In this document: positions 50,601-61,800 of the stretch, piece after piece | Numbering within the stretch: position 1 is the stretch's first letter | Layout: each line of letters starts with the position of its first letter | Origin: Plantago elongata | Lineage: Eukaryota; Streptophyta; Magnoliopsida; Lamiales; Plantaginaceae | Assembly (NCBI GenBank): GCA_036897095.1 | Contig: JAYMSP010000105.1 | Span: 1-64,000 of the forward strand | Direction: 5' to 3' | DNA: 64,000 nucleotides | The notes under the pieces: generated by a model | Seen by the model: only the letters and a program-made list of their open reading frames with translations | Told to the model about the DNA's origin: nothing | Databases searched by the model: none | Position numbers and translations under genes: made by a program

Positions 50601-52870
50601 ATAATTAAGACTTAATAGTTTAACCTTATAGATTAGAGATGAGTATTTTTGCACTCTTGTACTATTAGTAGGGAGTTAAAGTAATGCCCTTCCTTTTAAG
50701 TTAGAGCTATAGATATTATAAAAAAGGCTCTCTTATTTTTTACATGATAATAAGGAATCCTATAGATTTTGGCTAGGTACTCCCTTTTAGTAAATATAGA
50801 GATTCCTATTAAGCTCTTTAAGTTACTATTTATATAATAGTATATAGTAACATATGTATAACTAATTATTTATTAAAAAAGATATGGGCAATTCCTTACC
50901 TCTTCTATTTTCTAGCTCCAAGCAATTCTATAGGAGCAGAGCACGATTCTCTTTATCTTTTAATAGTACCTTTATAGTAAAATATGCATATCTCCCATAT
51001 AAATATAAGGGGGTATAGTAGTGTATCTGCTCTTCCATACAATAAAATAAATTACTACACTAGGAGTTATATCCGAGTTATACCTTATAACTAACTAATA
51101 GGGCCTTTATCATTCCCTTTTATTCATAGAAAAATAGTGCCTCAATTTTTATTATCTAAGGAATATTTAAGTAATACACTATTTATATGCTAAGTATTTT
51201 ATAAAAAATCTTTCCTCATTTATTGCATTTTAGGTATCCTACTCGGTATACACTTTGTATAGCTATTTTTATTCAAGAGTTAGAAATATTATATCCTATG
51301 TTTAAGTCCTTTATTAGCAAGATATAGAGCTTTTACTAGTTATAGTATTTTTATAAAAAAATAGTAGGAAGGTAGCACACTCATATAAGAGATTACTCTA
51401 AACTATATTACTTAAGTGCACTTTTAAATATAGTTAAATTCTTGTAACGTATAAAATTAAGCTCCTGCCCTTTTATTTAAGAAAACTACTAAATAGGATT
51501 AATTATATATTTAAATTAAAGTATTGGGGATACCCTTCAACATCATTAAATATTATTTAAAGGAAGTGCTAGGTATAAAAGCAAGTTCCCTCTTCTTTAA
51601 TATCTATTAGTATGAAAGGGGTTGTTTAAGAGACGTACACCTATGCAATTTTTTAGCTCATCTTATAAGACATCTATACATAATATGGGCTATTTACCTA
51701 GAGAGCACCTTAAGACTACTTCTTTCTTAGGTTAGTTTATGAAATACCTATCACTACAATCTCTAAGAAAAAGTGTTAGCTATTTTTATTTAAGAAGACA
51801 AATTTAAGAAATTCTAAGGGTACTTACTTAAGAATCTATGTTTTATTCTATATACATAGAAATAAGTAAAGAGAGCTCTATAATACTTTCCTTTACTAAG
51901 TTACGTTACGTAGGTAAATTTCCATTAAAAGTTTATATGGTAAGGTATGTCCTCTTTCCTTTCTCTATAATAATGCTTTGTTAAAGCTTAAGGAGTTATT
52001 GCTTATATTTATATAACTATAACATTTATATCTCTCTTTACTAGAGTGCCTAGGTTAGCTAGTATATTAGATTAGAAGGAAATACTCTTCGCTTAATAAA
52101 TATGTGTTATACCTAGTAAGGGATCTCTTAGTACGCCTATAACTTGATAATTAAGTCATTTTAAGATAAAAATATTATATAAATATTTAGGCAGTCCTCC
52201 TTAATTAAGTATAAATATACGGGTCTTCTGTACAAAACATATATTCTTTTATACATATAAATTATTTAATTAGAGATAGTACTTGTAATAAATATTTTTC
52301 CCCTAGTAATCCTTACTTACTATTTATAAAGCTAATGTTACCGCTTTCACTATAGAATTATATGATTAAGACTTAATTACCAAAGACTTATAATAGAAGA
52401 GAGCTTTTCCTTAATATTATGCTTTAAATTTTTAAGTACCTTATATTTTATAGCTAAAAGTGTAATGTGTCCTTCCCCTTCTCTATCTATAAAAGTATAT
52501 TTTTATTTTTAAGGCATAAGTTACTAATGAATAGCCTTTACCAGAGTAAGAGACTCTTTATATAAGGTTTTGCTCTCTTAGTATAAATTATTGTAGTAGG
52601 CTCTTTTAACTTATACATTTATAGAGAGGATATTTATATTTACCTACCCTAGTACTTGGGGGGAAGTTGCTTGATGTTCTAGAATATATTAGTTATTTAG
52701 AAGAAGAGTATAACCCTTTGCTAAGATAATATTTTACCCTTAGTAATAATTATTTATAGTTGAGCACTTGTTATTATATTATATGGCACTAGTTTAGGCT
52801 AATTAATTAAAGCACTACTCTATATCTAAAGTAGTTGAATAATTCTTAAACCTTACATTTAAGTTGTAAC

Positions 52871-52899
52871 TAGAAGTGATTATTTACTAATCACTTCTA
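52871..52899. repeat. Hairpin, perfect 11-bp stem and 7-base loop
   Basis: TAGAAGTGATT (52871-52881) and AATCACTTCTA (52889-52899) pair exactly around ATTTACT. The arms keep TGA and TCA, which are uncommon in this block. The right arm shares TCACTTCTAT with the large palindrome region at 63695-63704. Confidence 0.85.
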
Positions 52900-54933
52900 T
52901 AATCATTGGTAAACCACTTTATAGGAAAAGAGGGGAAGGGTGCGCCGCGATAAATAAGTAAGGTATCTTTGAAGGGATAATTTATACATTATTTAATACT
53001 CAGTAAGAAATAATCTATGTATATGCTCCATTAGTATAAGTTTATGTTTAAGGGGCAACTCTTTATTTTCTTTTTTTATAGTACTTGCTATTAGTTAAGA
53101 ATATGCTAGTGCTCCATATAAAGGCGTATTTTCTACTAGTAACTAGATCCCTCTCTTTATATAATAGGGTTATTCCTTTTTCTTAAGGGTTACCTTTATT
53201 AAGATATTATTTTGAAATAATACCTACTTGTTATAGGAGAAAGGACTTTATTATACCCTTTATATTTGAGAATTAGGCATACTTTATTTGTGCCTAAGGA
53301 AGAGATTGTACACTATACTTATACTACTAGATAAATAAAGATTACGCTACTCAAGGGCTACTCTTATACCTTCCCTTTTATACAAGCATAGGTGTGTACT
53401 CGTGCAATTTGTATATTATTATTACCTGTCTCCCCTTCTTACTCTACTCTTAGACTTAATTAATCACTTATTATATTATAAAGCAGAATTTTATAACAAG
53501 TATATTTCCCCACTTTATATGGGAAGGAGTATTTACTAGAGCAAGTCTTAAGGTAGTTCCCCTAGAATTAATACTAAAGTAAGAGGATACTACTATACCT
53601 TCATAGAATAGGCCTTCTCTAGTTGCATTTCTTAAGGGTTAGAAATCACATTAACTATTTAGGGTACCCCTGTAGTACATAGAATAGGGGCATCTTAAAA
53701 CACTTACTTATTAACAAGTGTTTACCTAATTATTATGTGCATGTGCTAAGAAGAGGAGTACTCTATACCTTACTTATGATAAATTAGGATGTTTAAAATT
53801 TAGTACTTAGTAAAACTTAAAGGGGTAGCTATATACTATAAAACTAGTACTTGATAAAAGAGCACATGATTAGGCAAGAGTTATACTTATGCCTCTTCTA
53901 TACTCTTCACAAAATTAATCAAGAAGCTGCCTTAGTCTCTTACACTATTTAAAGGGAAGCTCTTATATTATACCATAGCTCTAACATAAAATATATATAG
54001 AATGTTATACTTAATTATCATATATTGTACAAGATAAATACCCTGGAAAGTGCCTAACATTTTATGTGTGAAATGGTATATCACTCCTTTATGTTACAGA
54101 AATTTTGCTATATTTAGTAGTAAAGACGCTTAGTATAAAACTACTAAAGGGCACGAAAGCGTTATTAAACGCTTAAATTGTGCATTATACATACTATAAT
54201 ATAGAGAAGAAAGAGGAGGGATACTCATACTACACTTATATTAGAAAAAGTATCTTATTACTAACTTATAGGTTAGTTAATTACCATGTTATAGAAATAC
54301 ATGTCTAGGATAAAACTATACTTTATAAATAGACTATCCCCGGAGATAGCAAAAGGTAGTAAGGGACTCTTCTCCCTACACTCCTTTGATAATATTTAGG
54401 CACTAATTAAGCATACTTAAATATAAGTGATTACTACAATAATTAGGCATCTTAGTTAACTATAAATGAAATACATAACTCTTTGTTACTTTTCTATTTA
54501 TACGAAGAGCCTTGTAGAGGCTTCTTTAATAAGAAGTACCTCCTCATGCTTTACTAGAGAGGTATACTGGTATAACCTCTTTTTTACTTTTATTAAGTAA
54601 CTTATATTTAAAGAACAAAGTGTACCCTAAAAAAAAATAAGCTAGGCTTAAAGAGAACATATTAGGTTATTTAAGCAAATAAGTTTAGATCATTATATAT
54701 ATATATTACCTTAACTTAGGGCAGGGCTATTAGAAAAGACTAGTCTCCTCAGTTTGTGCCCCTACATAAGAGATCAAGTTATAGGTAGTTTGATTATGCC
54801 ATAATATACCTTAATAAAAATAAAATTTTATTAGAGGAGTTCCTTTACATCTTATATACTTTACTAAAAAAGGGAGTTTATTCAAGGTATCCTTGTGTAT
54901 TTATGCTTTAGTAACTTAAATATTAAGTTATTA

Positions 54934-54941
54934 GGGGGGGG
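54934..54941 (+). repeat. G8 homopolymer
   Basis: Eight consecutive G in a block of about 28% GC. RIP spares G preceded by G or A, so a purine tract can keep such a run. It may also mark a sequencing-prone site. Confidence 0.85.
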
Positions 54942-55439
54942 TAAATTATTCCAGTTACGTTTACTTTACTATAATTATACTTAATAAATTAGTGGGCCTT
55001 TTAAAGAAATACTTAGACCCTGGAAATGCTGCTTATTTAATTTAAGGGAGAGTACACTTCTTACACTTTAGAATCATGTATACTTTAGCAATTCTATATT
55101 AAGCGAGTACTCCTTCTTATATTATTAAGAAAATAATATACTTCATGCTAAAGACAGTACTCCTATAATAAAAAAGACTTAAGCAATAGAAATTTTTTAT
55201 AAAAACCTGGAATACATATCTAGTTATTGCTGGGGAAGATGTCCTTGTACTTGAAATTTACTCATGCCTTGGTTATGCTATCTTAATAAGTCTGTATAAC
55301 TAGAAAGGACAAAATTCTTCCCTTAGTATAACTCTATTAGGTATAAAATAAAAATACGTCAGAGAGATTGCTTGTACTTTATGTTTTTATACTTTAATAT
55401 TTTAGCTTAAATATCTTTAACTGGAGATGCTACTACTTA

Positions 55440-55880
55440 TAGGGGTAAGGTAATGAGCGTCTTTATGAGCTCCTTCCTAGATACCTAGATACATGGACAC
55501 TGAATTGTTTCATTATCTTACCTGCAATTAGAATACCCTTTTTATGTAAATATATTGGCTTGCTTATACTTAATAGCCCGGCGAAAGCATATAAACTCAC
55601 TTTCTATTTTTAATATATGTAAGATTGTATGTCTTTTTCCCCGTCATGTAGCTTCTCAGAAAGCTAAACCAACGCTTTCGCCTGCCTAAACTTGCATCTC
55701 ATCCTTTCTCTTTGGTACTATTGTGGCTGCCATAGATTGGTGAATCAACGCGACATTTCGGCTTCTTGATGCATCCTATTTCTAGTGCACCGCTGCTTAG
55801 AGATAAGCCTTTATGACTTACGCCTTATCAACCGTGCTATACACGGAAGTCCTCTCAGACTTTATAGTGTTAGCTAAGGT
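55440..55880. other. Island of about 45% GC inside RIP-like DNA, possible structured RNA
   Basis: Hand counts over 55621-55860 give about 108 G+C in 240 bases, with CA, TG and CG all common, while both flanks are heavily RIP-like. GGCGAAAGC (55580-55588) is the exact reverse complement of GCTTTCGCC (55674-55682). Shorter pairs are AGCTT/AAGCT around 55650-55665 and CCGTG (55832-55836) with CACGG (55842-55846), loop CTATA. An 8-base tandem, CCTAGATA twice, lies at 55476-55491 in the left transition. Open frames on both strands are under 40 codons and unrecognised. It could be a structured non-coding RNA gene, a recent insertion, or a host gene fragment protected because it is single-copy. Confidence 0.5.
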
Positions 55881-58800
55881 CTCTTCTAATAATACCTTAA
55901 GTAGTCTTAAGTATAAGGTGTAAGGTATAACTCCTGCGTTATTAAATGATTGCGTATAGTAGTATGGGCTCTTCTTGTCTTCATAAGTACTATTACTAAC
56001 TTTCTTGAGTACCCCTAATATATAAAGTATACTTTCCCATAATAAATAGTATGAAATTATAGTACTCTTATTACTTAGTAATTTTACAAATTTTGTTTAA
56101 TGCAAAAGGGTGTTTGTTATTGTTTACTTGTTTAATGGCTTAAGATATACTTTATTATATTAAGAGGGAATTACTTTTTTTAGTAGCATGCATAATAATT
56201 AGTATAGTCCCTTTGCTAAGCTAATTATTAATACTTTTAATAAGACATAATTAGAAAATACTTTTTTAGCGTACGCTTATAAAAGAACCGCCTTATCACA
56301 AGGGTAACTTATGGTATTTTAGAAACTATACCTAATATGATACTTTTATGATACTATTCTATAGAGTCTATAGAGAGAACATAGAGATTAATCTTACATA
56401 ATAGATTTTTATTATACCCAAGAGAGTATTTAATCCTTCTTACTGTAGAATTATTATTAAATATATATATAAGAAGCCTTCTTACTTAATTACGCGGCAG
56501 TCATTTTATATAGTTAAAGTATTTAGATGATATAGATTTATACTTAGCTAAGTTACTGGAGAGAGTATTATCCATTAGAGTTATACATCCCTTTTTTCTT
56601 TCAATTATATCCAAGATAGTTTTCCTTTATACTAGTTAAATGCCTAATTTATAAAAAAAGATGCTAAAGATCTCTTATACATGTGTTCTTATATAGTACT
56701 TATAGTACTAAATTTTAGTAAACTAAGAATAGATAAAAAAAAGCATTTTAGAGGATGTAAAGAGATAGTACTCTTCCTTCGTTATACCTAACTAGCTAGG
56801 CCTATAATGTATGCTTAAGAGAATGACTCGGTACTTTAATAAAACCTTGTACTTAGTGACTTTAAAGAGAGTATGATAAAATTAATAATTACTTGAGAAA
56901 TAATTGCTGGGCTAAGGGTTATAGAAAATAGCTTTATTATAGAGGATACATATTTGAGTTATCATATAATTTATACTACACCTTAATACAAGTTTATACT
57001 AGTAAGAACTAAAAAAGAGGATGTCTTTCCCTTACTAAAGAATGTGCTTAAGAATTAATAGTAACTAGTGTTAATAAAGCACTTTCTTATTAAGTAAAGT
57101 AGTGTGTTATAGTACTTCCCTTTTTTTATACAATTAGTGACGAAGAGGTTGGAGATAACTTAATGAGTTACTTAGGCATGTTTTAGTACATGTTACCATT
57201 TTCATTAAAGAGCTCAATTAGAATAGAGTGTTATGACCATTATACCTTTTACTTAAGAGTGCATTATACTTTACCAAATTAAGAAATACTATATCATTAC
57301 CCAAGGAAAGTACTTTATAAAGATATATTTAAAAATTTATTATAAAAAAACTCTCTAAGAAAGATATCTATAATAAAAAAGTACCCTAAGATAAGAATGA
57401 CAGAATTATTTACCTCACAATTTATTAAAACTAAGCACGTATTTTAAGAGAATATAGTATAAACTTTTTTCACCTAGTTTATTACGAAAGAGTACAATTA
57501 TATGTTTACTTAACTTATTAAGGCGAAGATTAATCTAAGCTACATAGTAATGAGAAAGTATTATAGTTTTACCTAACATATTCTATAAATGTTAAGGGAG
57601 TATGCCCTCTTAGCCCTTCATAAATAGAGCTCTAATTAAATAAGTTAAATAAGAAAGCACAGTATCTATTTAAACTAGAATTATAAGTGACTTATATAGG
57701 TTTAGAGTTATGCCTTAACTTTCCTCATTACAAGTAAGTTTAAATATAAAATATAATATTACTCGAGTGCCATCTTTCCTTTACTAAAGATAGTTTATCC
57801 TATATTATAGTATATAAAATAATTACTACTTAATTAATTTAATAAGAAAGAGTTCATTATTTACTAGTTCGCTTATAAACACCTAGCGTAAGAGAGAAGT
57901 ACACTTACTTTACAGGCTATAAAAGGAAAGCTAGATTATAGAGAGCTGTGTGTTAAGAGTCTTTTAAAGAATTATGCCTAAATTTTCTTCTACTTAATTA
58001 TAAATTTCTATAGAGAATAGTTTCTTACATAATAACTCTGGGACACTTATCTTATAAAATTATAATTATTATATGTTATTATACCCTTATACTTTATCTT
58101 AATAACCTAGTAAACTAAGAGAGCACGTAGTGTTATAATTTTGTGTATTAAAATACTCTCCTCTCTTCTTTACATACTTAGCCAGTAGATCTTAATAGAG
58201 CATACTTTTCTTAAACTATAAGTATTTCTTATATAACTACTAGTACTTTACCATTAATTAAAGATAATTATAAAGAATAATGCACGAGTTACTTTATATA
58301 TAAGAATGCAAAGCATAAATAATTAAGTATATTAGCTCCTCCTTAGCGAATACAAAACTATAAGAGCCCTCCTTCTTCTTCAAAATTATATTAGATTTCA
58401 CATAAGTAGTAAGCCGAAGTCTTTCCTATAATAACTATGTATAAAAAGAGGTACTATACCTCTAAGCTCCTTCTAAAATAATTTTTAATATAATAGAGTA
58501 TTGCTTAAGTACTAGAATTTTTGAAGAAATATACCCTTATTTAATAAAACATAATTATGAAAAAGAGTGTAACAAGCAATCCTAGATACATATTTGTATA
58601 GTGAAGAATCACTTTAAAACGAATGGCTAGGAAAATATCTTAAAAAACTAAACTTTCTATTCGGGAGCATTGTATAAAGAAAGGTCTATTTATAATGTAT
58701 AATCTATGTAGGAAAAGGAATATCTTCCTCTTCAGTAATAGATTATTAAATATGTCTAGCTAAGTAGTTATAAGAGTCTCCTCTTAGTAAATAAGGTTAC

Positions 58801-61800
58801 TTAAACTATAAAAAAACTTCATTTAGTAACTGCCTTAAAGCAATTGTTATAGGCACTCTCTTAAGTAAAGGCATTAGTATAAGGGAGAAGAGCAAGTGGT
58901 AAATCCCTTACTTCTATATTTCTTAAAAGAAAAGCATTAATCTATTATAACAAGTAAAGGTTAAGATATATTTACTAAGAAAGTACTCCTCTACTCTATA
59001 TTTCTAGAGTATTTGCTAAAGTATGTTTTATGTAATTGCTCCTTTCTAAGTAATAATTGTGTCTCTTCTCTTAAGCAAGAGTATTCGTATAATAGAGAAA
59101 GTAGAACTCTCCACTATAAATTTAGATGCTTAGCAAGGGACTGTACTTATCCCTTTCTTAATTACACTTAAGTGTAAATTATGTAAATAAGCCTAGGGAG
59201 CATTTAATAGTTGTTTATATAAATAAAAGAGCGGTCTTCTTCTTTAGAAATAATTTATTGCATGGTATAGGCCTGCCCTTTTAGTCATAAGAAGTCTATA
59301 AGGCATTAATACTTGAGTAATTCCTTTATATTTATATATATAATCTGTAAGAAGAGAACGCACGACAGACACCCTGAGCATTTTTGTTACGAGGAGATAT
59401 ACTTGATGAAGAAGGTAGTACTTATTTAATAAATAAGGTTTAAGATATTATTACCACATTACACTAAGAAGATAGAAGTACGCCCTTTCTATAGAACTAT
59501 AATTGATATCATTAGAAGTTTTACAAAAAGAGAGCACTGTCTCACTATAGTTATACAAAAGAAAGGGGCTAAAGTAACAGAAGGAGCATACCCCAGTATA
59601 ACTCTATATTAGATATAATTAAGTATAAAATATTATTACTTTTTCAAAAATTATTTTTTATAGTGTGTACCCCTATACTCTAAAGTTAAACGAATCTTAT
59701 GCCTTATAAAAGTGTAATTAAGAGGTCTCTATTATTTATCATAGGAAATGGTGTAAGATCATACTAGATTATGCAATAAAAATATTACCGGGAAGAACTT
59801 CATCAGTCTTTGTAACAATTATTTATACATTAAGTAAGAGTGTAAAGGAACCTATATTTTTATATAAAGTTTAATGGCTAGTAATAGAGTAATTGTCCCT
59901 TAGTTTAAACAGTTAAAATATAAACTAATATAAGAGAAAGTACTTTTCTCCTATAGGGCGTCTATATTTCTAGTTAAGAGTATAACTCTAATTATACTAG
60001 GAAGTATAGGAAGAGTTTTACCCATTAAAGGTTAGTTATGTACATTCTTGTTAAGCAAAGATGTATTTAAGAGGCTTTTTTCATTACTTCTACCTTTTCT
60101 TTTATAACTATAATTAAGCATTCACTAGGTTATACTACAGGCTTAATAAATATTTTAAGGCAGACATACTTTTAAGGGAACTTACTCTTATTTTATACTA
60201 AAATGAAGCTTTGCGCAAAGGAGGTTTTTCTTCTCTCTAATAGCTAAGAGACATAAGAGCGTATAATTATATGCATGCTAATTCATGTCTAAAGTACTTA
60301 TAAAATAGAGTATTATACTATAGCGCACACTTTAGTTATTCACTAGATGTATAAGAACGAGGGTACTCTCTTTACATAAAAATAAGAAGGAAAGGGCTTA
60401 TCCCATACATTTACTTCGTTTTTAATTAAGGTTTATAATAGATACTTACTTATATCTCACTATAAAAAGTATAGCTCCACTATATAAATTATACAAGTTT
60501 AAATAGAATCTCTTAGTATTTATTATATAGAGCTATGCAGTAACCTTTCTCAAACGTAATAATCAAAGCTTGATTGCCCCTTTAGGTATTTAAATGAATT
60601 CTCATACTTAAAAAAAGAGGCTTTGTGTACCCCGTATAAAATAGTAATAGGTACTTCTTATATTAATAACTTAAGATATAAATGTTTCTGTAAGCTAACT
60701 CTTTAAAATATGAAGAGTATGATGTATGTATTTATTAAGATAAATTAATCCTAGTATATAGGACACTCATGATTCCGACACTATAACATAAAAGTGTAGA
60801 GTTAACTCCTCTCTTAGTTGCTGTGGTTATTAATAGATACTATAGGCTCTTCTTAACGTAGTCACTAGCGTAGGATTAACTTATATTTACTAATTACTAA
60901 AGCAAGATAGTCTTATTCCCTTAAGTATTTATTGTGTAATAGAAATATAAGAAAGAGAGGCTCTATACTAGCTTTACATAAGAGAATACTTGATTATAGT
61001 ACTGATTACATCTAATAATACAAATACACTTAATGACTTAATCCTTTTTCATGAGCACTCTCTAGTTAATATAAGAGACTTTATTAGTACTAGCTTACTA
61101 CAAATAATTCTTTACTAAAAAAGTAAAGGGTATTAATTACTTACTAATTTAATAAAGACACTAAGAGAGAAACTCCTATCTTTCTAGGGTGAAGCAACTC
61201 TTAACTTAAGCCTAATCTTTTATAGTACACTAGGGCACTTTCTTTCTTCTTATAAATAAATACTATACCCTTAAACATTGCTTTAATAAATAGCGGGGCT
61301 ATTAATAGTTATGGGAAGTACAACATAAATAGGCCCTCTAATTTGTATAAGTCAAAGAAGGAGTCCTTTTCTTTAACATATAGAGGTACTAGTAGTAAAA
61401 AGGCTTCCTAAGTAAACTTGTGTGACGTTATATAAACTGGAGATGCTATTCCCTTTTAACTCTTTACAAGACTATTTTATTACGGTAATACACCCTGCTT
61501 AGATGTACTCTTATCTTACGTAACTTGTTATTTCGTTTATTAGAAGGAAGTACTTATATTCTACTTTTATTTCTTGTATAATTATGATACTTAAGTGAGC
61601 ATACACCCCCGCTTTATATTGATGGAAGAGCTTTAATAAAGAAGTTCGTTTATAAGGATTAAGATATTATAACTCTAATTCTAGTTCTTATAAAGGGCAT
61701 ATTAACTTACGCATATAGAATACTATTTATTCTATAAAGATATAGATCTCTAAGATAACTCATAATAATTAAGGCTTGATTAAGAAATACCCATTTAAAA

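Larger units (their letters stand above)
48620..55440. repeat. RIP-like degraded repeat block (B block), about 6.8 kb
   Basis: A uniform TpA-joined texture beginning sharply after the A block. No coding frame or RNA gene is visible. Two stretches sharing AGGGTAAGTA and then AGCTT (near 48630 and 49538) could be distant copies, but the similarity is short. Local features are the 11-bp-stem hairpin at 52871-52899, a GAGTACTC palindrome at 53756-53763 and a G8 run at 54934-54941. Confidence 0.65.

Noticed and set aside
58321-59160. Pyrimidine tracts spaced about 45-80 bases apart, suggesting an old satellite with a unit near 60 bases
   Set aside because: The spacing is irregular and no two tracts have similar flanks. 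Alternating purine and pyrimidine tracts follow from loss of all pyrimidine-purine steps but TpA. An autocorrelation plot would settle it.
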